This document shows, piece by piece, positions 1 through 6,747 of a stretch of 44,862 bases of DNA (positions are counted from its first letter, which is position 1; every line of letters starts with the position of its first letter). The stretch is from Komagataeibacter europaeus LMG 18890 (GTDB lineage: Bacteria > Pseudomonadota > Alphaproteobacteria > Acetobacterales > Acetobacteraceae). The stretch lies in assembly GCF_000285295.1 (NCBI RefSeq), contig NZ_CADP01000021.1, positions 1-44,862 on the forward strand. Reading direction: 5' to 3'. The position numbers and the translations under genes were made by a program. Under the pieces are notes generated by a model. The model did not search any database. It was not told the origin of the DNA and saw only the letters and a program-made list of their open reading frames with translations.

Positions 1-44
1 TCATAATCCCTTGGTCGGCGGTTCAAATCCGTCCACCGCTACCA
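1..44 (+). tRNA. attL inside the 3' part of tRNA-Met (CAT)
   Basis: This is the 3' portion of an elongator tRNA-Met gene. The CAT anticodon is at 2-4, followed by the 3' anticodon stem, a T-arm with loop TTCAAAT, the acceptor strand CACCGCT, discriminator A and an encoded CCA. The same 44 bases recur exactly at 44819-44862, so this segment is the left attachment core. The repeat reaches the first base of the window, so the true core may be longer on the left. Integration here restores the tRNA 3' end, as is common for tyrosine integrases. The 5' half of the tRNA cannot be seen. Confidence 0.93.
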
Positions 45-105
45 TCACGTTAGGGTTTATCCTCAAGGACTTAGACAACTTTTCTACGGCTTGGCCGGTA
101 TCGTT

Positions 106-115
106 GTTAGTCACT
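106..115 (+). repeat. Candidate integrase arm-type site, copy 1
   Basis: The 10-mer GTTAGTCACT occurs here, at 137-146 and at 44724-44733, all in the same orientation. Two copies lie 31 bp apart beside attL and one lies about 90 bp inside attR. Copies 1 and 2 overlap the last codons of the integrase gene. Short direct repeats flanking both cores are typical integrase arm-binding sites, but that role is inferred from position only. Confidence 0.6.
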
Positions 116-1219
116 TTTTTTCCCCTGTTTAGAAATGTTAGTCACTCCCCTCTTTTCCTGCCGCTGCTCCAGGGCGCGATTGGAGAGCTTGGCGATGGCA
201 TTCACCGCGCGGGTTTTCTGCTCGGCATGACGCACATATACGCTCACGGATGCGGCCGTAGTGTGTCCCGTGATCGACATGATTTCCCGTTCCGTGCATC
301 CCATTTCCGCCAACCATGATGCCGCTGTCGCCCGCAGGCCATGCCACACAATTCCTTTCAGCCCGGCAGACCGGATTGCCTTACTGACAGCGGATTGAAA
401 CTGCCCTAGTTCCCATGGCCTGCCCGGTGCGTACGTCAGGATGGTATCCGCAGTGCGCAGCGTCAACTCCCGTTCAAGGACGCTTTTCAGTTCGGGATGG
501 CAAGGTATCCATACCTTTGCGCCCGTCTTCTCCTGCACGACCTCGATCACGTCCCCATCAAAGGCGCTCCAGGTCATGGCAATCTGGTCGATCCCGCGTT
601 GCCCCGTACCCAGCGCAAGCAGAAGGGGCAGCCGAAACTGCGGCTTTTCCCGCAGGAAGGTCTGAATTTCATCACGCGTCCATGCCCGATAGCCCGGACC
701 GGTCTTGAGCCGTTTGGGACGAAGGGCCGGGTTATCGGAACGCATGCCGATCTCGATGGCGTAGCTCATCAGGATTGAGAGCATCGATACCGTCTTGTTG
801 GCACGACGCGGGCTTGGAATCGGGTCATCCCCTTCTTTCCGGCCGGGGCGGAAAGCGTAGCGATCGCGGACCAGCCTTACGGCTGCCCTGTCCAGTTCAG
901 ACACCAGCGCCATGCCGAAATCATCCTCCAGCGGCTGGAGAAACTTTTCATAGTCCTTCCGCGTGCTGGGCTTGAGCTGCGTCCATTCCGGTGTTCCCCG
1001 ATAACGGGCTATCAGTTCGGCCAGGCTGCCGGGAATAATGCCCGGCCGAGGCCTTTCGCTTTGCTCAAAACGGTTATGGATTTCCTGGTAGGACTTCAGA
1101 AACTCGGGGCTGCCGATCTCGCCCGCGATCCGCAGGCGAACACCATGCCGACGGTAATAAGCGTATTTTTTGCGACGGGCCTGATAGGTATTAACGTAAG
1201 GTAGAACGACGTTGGCCAC
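107..1219 (-). CDS. int: Tyrosine recombinase (phage integrase)
   Basis: Site-specific recombinase expected to catalyse attP x attB integration at the adjacent tRNA-Met. The catalytic set is visible in a 370-aa protein: Arg in GTGQR near residue 208, HGLR (His293, Arg296), GHTT (His319) and nucleophile Tyr328 in VYVRH. The N-terminal part (about 1-170) is arm- and core-binding in character. A GTG start at 1219, four bases after GGAAG, is preferred over in-frame upstream starts because those run through the coding region of the HTH gene at 1191-1499, whose 3' end this gene overlaps by 29 bp. It is the last gene of the leftward operon, and its 3' end contains two candidate arm sites. Its position between attL and the excisionase candidate fits a standard integration module. 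Confidence 0.93.
   Translation of the reverse strand: MANVVLPYVNTYQARRKKYAYYRRHGVRLRIAGEIGSPEFLKSYQEIHNRFEQSERPRPGIIPGSLAELIARYRGTPEWTQLKPSTRKDYEKFLQPLEDDFGMALVSELDRAAVRLVRDRYAFRPGRKEGDDPIPSPRRANKTVSMLSILMSYAIEIGMRSDNPALRPKRLKTGPGYRAWTRDEIQTFLREKPQFRLPLLLALGTGQRGIDQIAMTWSAFDGDVIEVVQEKTGAKVWIPCHPELKSVLERELTLRTADTILTYAPGRPWELGQFQSAVSKAIRSAGLKGIVWHGLRATAASWLAEMGCTEREIMSITGHTTAASVSVYVRHAEQKTRAVNAIAKLSNRALEQRQEKRGVTNISKQGKKSD
137..146 (+). repeat. Candidate integrase arm-type site, copy 2
   Basis: Second GTTAGTCACT copy, 31 bp from the first in the same orientation, inside the integrase C-terminal codons. The third copy is at 44724-44733 near attR. Confidence 0.6.
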
Positions 1220-1499
1220 TGGTCTTCCCTGCTGCCGCTGCAGCAGCAGTCCATGAATTCGTTGTCCGTTTCTGTCCGGGCCTGGCTGAGGCGGCCTGAC
1301 CCTTGATCCGGTCCATCCAGGCATCGAGTTCTTCAATGAACCAGACGACCCGGCGGCCGGAAATATGATGGGGTCTGGGCGCATTGCCTTCGGCCACTTC
1401 TCGCCGCAGCGTCGTGACACTGATGCCACCGGCATACGCGGCCGCCAGTTCCTCGCTCATGGCACGCGGCCAATACGGCAGGCGCGATGCATCCTTCAT
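1191..1499 (-). CDS. AlpA/MerR-like HTH protein, candidate excisionase
   Basis: A 102-aa DNA-binding protein. Residues around 14-60 form a winged-helix pattern: AYAGGISVTTLRREVAEG is a helix-turn-helix, followed by a wing (HISGRRVVWFIEELDAWM) of the type found in AlpA-like excisionases. The ATG at 1499 has GGAAGGA nine bases upstream and overlaps the TGA of the gene before it (ATGA), so it is preferred over the longer ATG at 1532. Placement directly before int and overlapping its start argues for a recombination directionality factor. A purely transcriptional role is possible. The C-terminal third is Ala/Arg-rich and may be disordered. Confidence 0.75.
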   Translation of the reverse strand: MKDASRLPYWPRAMSEELAAAYAGGISVTTLRREVAEGNAPRPHHISGRRVVWFIEELDAWMDRIKGQAASARPGQKRTTNSWTAAAAAAGKTSGQRRSTLR

Positions 1500-1930
1500 G
1501 CCGTGACGTCCTTCCGTTCCTTTGCCATCCATGCCTGCACGCCGCGCGCACGGATCAGCTTCACATTCCCTTCCCTGACCAGCGGCCCACGGAATACAAT
1601 CCGGCAGGGGCTACCGCTTTCGACCACCTGGCCAAGGTACTGACCGGTCCCGTCGCCGTAGATTTCCACGTCATAGATCTCCTGCCCAAACTGGAGACCA
1701 CGCAGGCACGGATGCGCCTGATCGTTCAGGGCATGCGGTTTCAGTCCTTTGGATGCATACGCGGCCGCGATCAGGACATTGGCGGCTGCCCGGCGGTAGT
1801 TCTGCCAGTTGGGCACCAATGTGCCGCCATGGATGGTCTCGACCATGGCGTCAGGACCGCGCGGGTCATTAGAGGATTCGCACAGCGCACGCGCTCCGGC
1901 TTCCACGACTTCGCTGGGAATGGTGCTCAT
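1496..1930 (-). CDS. Hypothetical protein in the int operon
   Basis: 144 aa, not recognised. It begins with a segment rich in Ala/Glu around a conserved-looking EAGARALCESSNDP stretch, the kind found in small phage and plasmid proteins. The C-terminal half looks like beta strands (IYDVEIYGDGTGQYLGQVV). There is no signal peptide or membrane segment. The start codon overlaps the stop of the DUF2786 gene by ATGA, and its stop overlaps the start of the HTH gene, so it is translationally coupled on both sides. Function unknown. Confidence 0.7.
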   Translation of the reverse strand: MSTIPSEVVEAGARALCESSNDPRGPDAMVETIHGGTLVPNWQNYRRAAANVLIAAAYASKGLKPHALNDQAHPCLRGLQFGQEIYDVEIYGDGTGQYLGQVVESGSPCRIVFRGPLVREGNVKLIRARGVQAWMAKERKDVTA

Positions 1931-2640
1931 GGGACATCCCCCGCGATAGCCAGCCGCTGTTCACCTGCCATAGGGGCATGCAGTTGTGCCTTGCGCCCTT
2001 CCCTGTGGCCATCACAGAACGCCTGGTCAGACCGGCGCGAGGGCGGCGCAGCACGTCCTTCCGTCATTTTCTCCATCTCGCCCAATGCCGTGTCCTCATA
2101 ACGCAGCAGCAGCTGCTCTTCCTCGGGCGAGATGACAAGGCGCTGCGCCTTGCTGCGCACGGCAAGGATCCAGCCCTCGGCAAAGTTATCGGCCCGGCTG
2201 ATCTTGGTGGTGCGTTTGATGCGTTTGTTCTGCGCCCCCAAGAAGTCAGCACGCGCCTGGCGCAGCTGGCGGCTGAGCACATCGCACGTATAGGCTGCGA
2301 TCTCGGCACGGTCTGTCAGGCCGTAGAAACGGATCTGGCCAGATCCTTCCATAAAGACCGATCTTACCCCGAAGACGGCATTGATCATTGACCACAGACG
2401 GGTCTGGTATCTGGTCGGCCGGGTCTTCGCGCCCCACGTGAAGCGGCACGCAAAATCCCCTATATTCGACAGGACCAGATCATCCTCGGTGATCTGGTGT
2501 TCGTGCATGAGCTGCTGCGCGCGCGCCAGTGCGGCGGCGGCTTCGTGCGCGTTGCTGGACCTGGACAGCGCCAGCAGCTTCTTGAGGCGCTCCATGACTG
2601 CTTTCTGGCTCATGCCCTTTCCGGTAGTTGTCCCGGTCAT
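1927..2640 (-). CDS. DUF2786 domain protein
   Basis: 237 aa. Residues about 10-55 match the DUF2786 pattern: a basic helix (MERLKKLLALSRSSNAHEA) followed by AAALARAQQLMHEHQI. A middle region (about 65-200) with RTTKISRADNFAEGW resembles the domain that usually follows DUF2786 in phage and plasmid proteins. The biochemical role of this family is unknown to me; it is common in temperate phage early regions. The ATG at 2640 is ATGA-coupled to the stop of the upstream gene. The last 40 residues are basic and Ala-rich. Confidence 0.8.
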   Translation of the reverse strand: MTGTTTGKGMSQKAVMERLKKLLALSRSSNAHEAAAALARAQQLMHEHQITEDDLVLSNIGDFACRFTWGAKTRPTRYQTRLWSMINAVFGVRSVFMEGSGQIRFYGLTDRAEIAAYTCDVLSRQLRQARADFLGAQNKRIKRTTKISRADNFAEGWILAVRSKAQRLVISPEEEQLLLRYEDTALGEMEKMTEGRAAPPSRRSDQAFCDGHREGRKAQLHAPMAGEQRLAIAGDVP

Positions 2641-2891
2641 GATTGGCCTCCCACTTTCCGAGGCATGCTGTAGGTCGTGACGAAGCTGCCCCGGTCGTCG
2701 TACCCGGACTTGGCCAGCATGCCGCTGCGCACCAGGTCGTTGAGGATCCGCGTGACGTGGCTCTGCCGTTTCAGGCCGGGCATGAAACGGCGTACGGTGG
2801 TGGCCGGGACGGCAGGCGCATGGGTGTAGCGGATGGCGTCGCGGTGGGCGTCCAGCACCTTCTGGCGCATGCCGATGTGGACTGTCTTCAT
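2637..2891 (-). CDS. Small winged-helix-like hypothetical protein
   Basis: 84 aa. The core (residues about 12-70) reads like a winged helix: TTVRRFMPGLKRQSHVTRILNDLVRSGMLAKSG then a beta wing (GSFVTTYSMP). This is typical of small DNA-binding or regulatory proteins that sense strand opening, but no named family is recognised. The ATG at 2891 is chosen because it has GGAG at a spacing of eight and overlaps the stop of the 41-aa membrane protein gene (ATGA). The longer version starting at 2930 would run through that small gene. Confidence 0.65.
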   Translation of the reverse strand: MKTVHIGMRQKVLDAHRDAIRYTHAPAVPATTVRRFMPGLKRQSHVTRILNDLVRSGMLAKSGYDDRGSFVTTYSMPRKVGGQS

Positions 2892-3013
2892 GGCAGGCAC
2901 TCCAGAATGATCAGCCCCAGGCAACCCCATACGACGAAGAAAAACAGCACATGCGCGCCGACTTCCTGCGCTGTTGGCAGGTTGAGCCGGACGTGTTCAG
3001 GCAGGTGGATCAT
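2888..3013 (-). CDS. 41-aa single-pass membrane protein
   Basis: A small gene of 42 codons. The N-terminus is polar (MIHLPEHVRLNLPTAQEVGA), followed by one hydrophobic helix of about 20 residues (HVLFFFVVWGCLGLIILECL) at the very C-terminus. Both ends are coupled: its ATG overlaps the TGA of the gene at 3010-3324, and its own TGA overlaps the ATG of the next gene. The unbroken overlap chain and the clean helix support a real gene. Function unknown; a small inner-membrane early protein. Confidence 0.6.
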   Translation of the reverse strand: MIHLPEHVRLNLPTAQEVGAHVLFFFVVWGCLGLIILECLP

Positions 3014-3324
3014 GCCGACACCTCTTTGCAGCGTGCCCGGTTCTCATCCCTGACGGCCAAAATATATGGCCCCAGATGCTCACCGATCTCGCCCTGCATA
3101 TCGATGCCCATGTCCACCAGTTCGACGGCGATACGTGCCGCCTGCTTCCCCAGCAGCGGGAGCACCTCCACGCCCTGCAGTTGCGCAATATCCGGGCCAG
3201 AACTGAAATGGGTTCCTAACGGAAACAGGCATTGAGGAAATTCGGCGGCTTCATTGAACGCCTTTACGGCCTTCCGATACTGCTCACGGATCTGCAGTGC
3301 CCGATCCAGACCACGAAGCTTCAT
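3010..3324 (-). CDS. Hypothetical early protein
   Basis: 104 aa, not recognised. The N-terminal third (KLRGLDRALQIREQYRKAV) looks helical and basic. The rest contains IAVELVDMGIDMQGEIGEHL. No membrane segment is seen. ATG 3324 overlaps the TGA of the upstream gene, so it is preferred over the long upstream extension, which is only a shadow of the neighbouring genes. It is one of a chain of six small coupled genes with no visible domain; such chains are common between the immunity region and integrase of temperate phages. Confidence 0.65.
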   Translation of the reverse strand: MKLRGLDRALQIREQYRKAVKAFNEAAEFPQCLFPLGTHFSSGPDIAQLQGVEVLPLLGKQAARIAVELVDMGIDMQGEIGEHLGPYILAVRDENRARCKEVSA

Positions 3325-3617
3325 GACGCCACCTTCCCCGCCTTTCGGCGCGCGGCGAAAATGGTTGCTTCGATCTCGCCACTGGCGTTGTCGATGGGGG
3401 CTGCGCGCAGCAGCAGGCTTTCCATGTCCATCCAGCGGGCATCGGCCTGACTGGTGGCGTGGCGGCAGGCCTGCTCGATGCCTTCGGCCTTTGCCTGCTC
3501 GGCATCGATCATGAATCGGTTGTGCTGGTGCAGCAGGTTCATGGCGACGGACTGGTTGGTCAGGGTCGAGCGCGATGCCAGATCGCGCGGCGCCATGGGG
3601 CGGAAAATGTCGGTCAT
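3321..3617 (-). CDS. Hypothetical early protein
   Basis: 98 aa, predicted largely alpha-helical (LTNQSVAMNLLHQHNRFMID, then AEQAKAEGIEQACRHA). No family is recognised. ATG 3617 forms an ATGA overlap with the upstream stop, and its TGA overlaps the start of the downstream gene. The helical, Ala/Gln-rich composition without Cys motifs gives no functional clue. Confidence 0.65.
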   Translation of the reverse strand: MTDIFRPMAPRDLASRSTLTNQSVAMNLLHQHNRFMIDAEQAKAEGIEQACRHATSQADARWMDMESLLLRAAPIDNASGEIEATIFAARRKAGKVAS

Positions 3618-3886
3618 GCTGCAGCGTCCTTCTTGTTCGGAACATGGCTTGCCACGCGGTGGCAGCCGATCTGCTGGGTGATGATATCCTCGGCATCCAT
3701 GGCGCGGGTGAGCAGCGCCATGCACTGGCGGATGCGCCAGCGTTCGGCGTGGGTGAGGACAATGCCGGGAGCGGGATTGGTGCACAGCGCCAGGCGCAGC
3801 TGGCGTTCGCATTCCTGCCGGCGCAGGACCGCGGTCTGCAGGTCACGCGCCTCACTGGCGGCAATCTCGGGGAGCGGAATGGTCAT
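3614..3886 (-). CDS. Hypothetical early protein
   Basis: 90 aa, mainly helical, with a central ERQLRLALCTNPAPGIVLT segment and a long C-terminal helix. No known domain is recognised. ATG 3886 is ATGA-coupled to the stop of the preceding gene, and the stop is coupled to the next. Composition and GC content match the neighbours, so it belongs to the same ancestral early operon. Confidence 0.62.
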   Translation of the reverse strand: MTIPLPEIAASEARDLQTAVLRRQECERQLRLALCTNPAPGIVLTHAERWRIRQCMALLTRAMDAEDIITQQIGCHRVASHVPNKKDAAA

Positions 3887-4245
3887 TTCCCCTCCCCCAT
3901 GCCTGCGACCTTCTCGGCAAGGATCGCGGCCAGCAATGTCTCCCATTTCCTATGGATATCGATGACAGCCCCGGCTTCCATTTCCGATGCATGGGAAGGC
4001 TGGCCGCTGAGGGCGATAATCAGATCGAGCGTTTTTTCCCGCCGGGTGCTGCGGAGCACATGGATACGGAACGGCCTTTCATCGCGCAGGTCGGACCGTT
4101 CGGCATCGGCGATCAAGGCGCGGGCACGGGTCTCATCCGCTGCGGTAAAGGCAACGTAGGGTTCGAGGCGGGAGCCATCCAGACGCATGGTGCGCAGCTC
4201 GATGACCTTTTCCGGCGGCTCGATGCGGGACAGGTCACCGCTCAT
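3883..4245 (-). CDS. Hypothetical early protein
   Basis: 120 aa. The middle looks like an alpha/beta fold with alternating strands (KVIELRTMRLDGSRLEPYVAF, RPFRIHVLRSTRREKTLDLI) and a C-terminal helix (HRKWETLLAAILAEKVAGM). No family is recognised. ATG 4245 overlaps the TGA of the 160-aa gene (ATGA). It carries no signal peptide. Confidence 0.65.
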   Translation of the reverse strand: MSGDLSRIEPPEKVIELRTMRLDGSRLEPYVAFTAADETRARALIADAERSDLRDERPFRIHVLRSTRREKTLDLIIALSGQPSHASEMEAGAVIDIHRKWETLLAAILAEKVAGMGEGK

Positions 4246-4724
4246 GACTGTGCACCCATCTGCTGGAGCACCTGCGCCATGCGGGCGCATACGCCCTCCA
4301 CATAGGCACGATCCCGGTAATCCCCACGCGGGCTGTGCCGCTTCATCTGAGCAAATACCGGTTTAAGATCACCCCAATGCCCGCAATCGAAGCCAAGCCA
4401 CCATACGGTGTCGGGCTCGCCGTCGTCAGGGATATGGCAGATCGACGTGGCTTCATCGCCATGCGAACAGCCGCCGGTAAATGTCAGACCGCCATGCGCT
4501 GCCTCATGAACAGCGTCCGGCATGTCATCATACGTCAGGCCATAGAGCGGATGCTGGGGCGGAATGCCCACATATCCGCACAGGATCCCGAGCTCCGGAT
4601 TTCGCTTGATCAGGCACGGCAGGCCAGTCGCCTTGTCCTGCCATTGAGTCTTGTCGGGCTCATTGTCCCAGGGACCGGGGCCAAACGGTTGTTTGTCCAC
4701 CGTGTGGTATTCACGGGTCTGCAT
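4242..4724 (-). CDS. Conserved phage/plasmid protein of unknown function
   Basis: 160 aa. It contains the motif order LCGYVGIPPQHPLYG, VHEAAHGGLTFTGGC and WWLGFDCGHWGD, an arrangement I recognise from a conserved family in phages and plasmids of alphaproteobacteria. That family has no known function. The conserved His, Cys and Asp residues suggest metal binding, which is inference. ATG 4724 has GGAGG eight bases upstream. This is the first gene of the leftward operon, and its ribosome binding site lies inside a perfect 10-bp hairpin (4731-4755). Confidence 0.8.
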   Translation of the reverse strand: MQTREYHTVDKQPFGPGPWDNEPDKTQWQDKATGLPCLIKRNPELGILCGYVGIPPQHPLYGLTYDDMPDAVHEAAHGGLTFTGGCSHGDEATSICHIPDDGEPDTVWWLGFDCGHWGDLKPVFAQMKRHSPRGDYRDRAYVEGVCARMAQVLQQMGAQS

Positions 4725-4730
4725 AAAGAA

Positions 4731-4755
4731 CCTCCATCGCGGGTGGCGATGGAGG
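4731..4755 (-). promoter_or_regulatory. Leader hairpin covering the ribosome binding site of the leftward operon
   Basis: A perfect inverted repeat: CCTCCATCGC (4731-4740), loop GGGTG, GCGATGGAGG (4746-4755). In the minus-strand RNA the 3' arm contains the GGAGG that serves the gene starting at 4724, so folding would hide it. The minus strand continues with TTCTTT, a weak U-tract, so the hairpin could also be an attenuator or terminator for the repressor transcript. Confidence 0.6.
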
Positions 4756-4758
4756 TAG

Positions 4759-4773
4759 TTTCATTTAATGAAA
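4759..4773. promoter_or_regulatory. Operator-like palindrome O1
   Basis: TTTCATTTAATGAAA, two TTTCAT/ATGAAA half sites around a TTA centre. A near copy is at 4792-4806 and a related half-site pair at 5223-5233. All lie around the two HTH regulator genes, so they are probable binding sites of the repressor or the Cro-like protein. On the minus strand a TTGACT (4785-4780) lies between O1 and O2 and may be the -35 of the leftward promoter; its -10 is not clear. Confidence 0.65.
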
Positions 4774-4791
4774 GTATCTAGTCAAGAATAA

Positions 4792-4806
4792 TTTCATTTA
4801 GTGAAA
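4792..4806. promoter_or_regulatory. Operator-like palindrome O2
   Basis: TTTCATTTAGTGAAA, differing from O1 in one base, with centres 33 bp apart (about three helical turns). It lies just beyond the 3' end of the repressor gene and upstream of the leftward operon. Confidence 0.62.
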
Positions 4807-4809
4807 CTG

Positions 4810-5160
4810 TCATTTCGTGGACATCGCTTTTCCTGTTTTGATCCAGATATCCAATTTCTCCGAATCCAATTCATTAGCCAGCTCAGCGATTTCCTTATAA
4901 CGCGCGGCTTTTAGGCTTTCTTTTGGATCAAATAACAATTGCTCGGGGGTGGCTTTTAACAATTCCGCCACCCTTACGAATTGCGACAACGTCATATTTA
5001 CCTTACCATTCAGCCACTTAGAGACAGATGGTTCGGACATCCCAAGTCCCTCAGCTAGGTGTCGCTGAGTCACGCCACGCAAGCGCATCCAAGGTCGAAC
5101 GAACCGCAACGTGTGGCAGTTCAGCTCTACTTCTTCGGGTGTGAGATGCTTGTCGCTCAT
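4810..5160 (-). CDS. XRE-family regulator (candidate prophage repressor)
   Basis: 116 aa. An XRE/Cro-CI helix-turn-helix occupies about 18-75 (MRLRGVTQRHLAEGLGMSEPSVSKWLNGKVNMTLSQF), with an unusual N-terminal extension. The C-terminal 40 residues (KAARYKEIAELANELDSEKLDIWI) are a short helical tail that may dimerise. There is no LexA/CI-type serine peptidase domain, so release from lysogeny cannot use RecA-stimulated self-cleavage of this protein. It is transcribed leftward, divergent from the Cro-like gene at 5253, with TTTCA/TGAAA palindromes on both sides. The region is less GC-rich than its surroundings. Which regulator maintains lysogeny is inferred from layout. Confidence 0.8.
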   Translation of the reverse strand: MSDKHLTPEEVELNCHTLRFVRPWMRLRGVTQRHLAEGLGMSEPSVSKWLNGKVNMTLSQFVRVAELLKATPEQLLFDPKESLKAARYKEIAELANELDSEKLDIWIKTGKAMSTK

Positions 5161-5172
5161 GGCGAAACGGTG

Positions 5173-5194
5173 CCACTACACGTGCACATAGTGG
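5173..5194. promoter_or_regulatory. Inverted repeat upstream of the repressor gene
   Basis: CCACTA (5173-5178) and TAGTGG (5189-5194) separated by ten bases, flanked by the weaker match GGTG/CACC. It lies 12 bp before the repressor start codon on its upstream side and differs from the TTTCA family, so it may bind a different regulator or form a 5' leader hairpin. Confidence 0.4.
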
Positions 5195-5216
5195 ATGCCA
5201 CCACATGAAAACTTTC

Positions 5217-5245
5217 TTGACCTGAAAGTTTCATCTGAATAAATC
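5217..5245 (+). promoter_or_regulatory. Rightward early promoter with embedded operator
   Basis: The -35 is TTGACC (5217-5222), then a 17-bp spacer and a -10-like TAAATC (5240-5245). The spacer contains the palindrome TGAAAGTTTCA (5223-5233), built from the half sites seen at 4759 and 4792, so a bound regulator would block polymerase. The start point would fall at about 5252, one base before the ATG of the Cro-like gene. Confidence 0.62.
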
Positions 5246-5252
5246 TCGGTGC

Positions 5253-5486
5253 ATGAGCTTACGTGTCTTCCTTAAGCAGGCCGACCTGACCCAACGGCAA
5301 CTGGCAAAAATCGTGGGTGTTAGCGAACCCACTGTTTCTCGCTGGATCACGGGAACTGCTCTGGTACCGACGGAAAAGCTCAGAACTGTCGCCGATACAT
5401 TGGGGATATCGATCGAAGAATTGGTCCCGAAAAGCCCTGTTCCATCGTCTTTGACCGATATCTTCGAGCAGAGGGGGGCGGCATGA
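5253..5486 (+). CDS. Cro-like XRE-family regulator
   Basis: 77 aa. An XRE helix-turn-helix spans about 8-62 (LTQRQLAKIVGVSEPTVSRWITG), followed by a short tail. Size and divergent orientation from the repressor match Cro-type proteins, which promote the lytic programme. No Shine-Dalgarno precedes the ATG at 5253, and the predicted transcription start is within a base or two of it, suggesting a leaderless mRNA. It is the first gene of the rightward transcript, which would read through the oppositely oriented gene at 5507-6703 before reaching 6748. Confidence 0.82.
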   Translation: MSLRVFLKQADLTQRQLAKIVGVSEPTVSRWITGTALVPTEKLRTVADTLGISIEELVPKSPVPSSLTDIFEQRGAA

Positions 5487-5506
5487 ATATGATCCCCGCC
5501 CAAGAC

Positions 5507-6703
5507 CTAACTCTGCGTTCTGCGTTGCCAGAGATATTCTCCTATGTCGGGAATCGTCTGTCGTGTCTCTGCGTCCACTGCGGCCGTGATTCGGTCGATC
5601 TTGAACTGCCTGTCGTCCTTAACCCCCTCGCAGTATGCGTAAAGATCGACGACCTGGTGGGTATCCTCGGCAGGGCACAAAAACCCGATGCGGTGCGGGA
5701 CAACAGTCCGAGAGGTTTTGGTGCCGCTTATCTCGGTATAATCAATATTTATTGGGGCCGATTTCACATAAGCATCTTCCGGCGTCTCACGTCGATCGCG
5801 CACGATCTCTTTGACGGAAGTAGTGATGGACTGCAGGAATGCGACCAGCCCTGCGCTGTCGAGTACTTCGCCAGTATCCGGCAGCCATGCTTTTTCAATA
5901 TTGGTGAAAAGAAAAGCACGGCGTCCATCCCTCAGTTCGCAAAACGCATTAATGTTGGCGATCTGATCACATCCGGTTTTCCTATTTACGTAGACTGTAT
6001 AAGACGTAATGCAAATAGTTCTTTCGGTTCGACTATAGCCATCATTGTTATAGATGATTGTGATACGCTCTTTTTTTGTATTGCATCGTTTATAATCATC
6101 ATTCCAAAGGATGTCGGCTCTCGGAATTTTTTGTATTTCTGGCTCTTTATCAGAAGAAATTACTGTGTTTTGGGGGCTAACAGGTTCCACATTACGCGGC
6201 TGGGTATCGTTCCATATTCGCCGAAGCCACAGGTATTTCCCAATGTTTGGGATATCTTCTCCGGTTTCGGCATCAGCAGCTCCCTTGATCCGGCTGTATT
6301 TGAACTGGCGCGGAGCCTTCCGCAATTCGCAGTAGGCATGAATGTCTGTGATGATGACCACGTCATCCTTGTTGACGTAGAAATCGAGCTTCTGCGGCAC
6401 GATGGTGCGCTGGGTCGCGTCCCCTGCCCCATCCTGATAGTCGATGATGATTCGTGTCTTCTGGATCTCGACCGTGGAGATTTCCTGTTTGGCGCGGCGA
6501 CGTCGCGGATTGGGCGGTTCGACCTCAGCCGTGTTCCAGTCATGGAGGGCCTTCTTCGCGCCCGTTCTGGCAAACAGGACATGGATCATGGCTATCGGGA
6601 ACAATACCCAGCCGTAGATCAGCCATGGAAAGAAGGATCGGCCCTTCATCGCGGCAATAATGCCGGGCAGAGAGGCCACAAGAATAATGGCGATAATAGT
6701 CAT
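5507..6703 (-). CDS. Membrane protein with three tandem WYL-like repeats
   Basis: 398 aa. The N-terminus has two hydrophobic segments (about 2-18 and 24-45), then a basic linker (RRRR at 67-70). Three homologous units follow at about 82-162, 211-290 and 315-396. Each reads I-x-I-x-Y, then R-T-I/V, a short strand, AYCELR/AFCELR/AYCEGV, R-x-F and an I followed by T-G or T-R; units 1 and 3 also share IP(N/D)IG(K/E)YLW(L/Q)RR. The pattern resembles WYL domains, which sense ligands in defence and transcription regulators, but no HTH is present. A membrane-anchored WYL array beside the immunity genes suggests a lysogenic conversion or superinfection-exclusion function; this is inference. It is convergent with the Cro-like gene and less GC-rich than the head and tail genes. 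Confidence 0.72.
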   Translation of the reverse strand: MTIIAIILVASLPGIIAAMKGRSFFPWLIYGWVLFPIAMIHVLFARTGAKKALHDWNTAEVEPPNPRRRRAKQEISTVEIQKTRIIIDYQDGAGDATQRTIVPQKLDFYVNKDDVVIITDIHAYCELRKAPRQFKYSRIKGAADAETGEDIPNIGKYLWLRRIWNDTQPRNVEPVSPQNTVISSDKEPEIQKIPRADILWNDDYKRCNTKKERITIIYNNDGYSRTERTICITSYTVYVNRKTGCDQIANINAFCELRDGRRAFLFTNIEKAWLPDTGEVLDSAGLVAFLQSITTSVKEIVRDRRETPEDAYVKSAPINIDYTEISGTKTSRTVVPHRIGFLCPAEDTHQVVDLYAYCEGVKDDRQFKIDRITAAVDAETRQTIPDIGEYLWQRRTQS

Positions 6704-6747
6704 TGTTTAATCTGTTCTTTTCCTGAAATCAGCCGCTGGGGGAGAGC

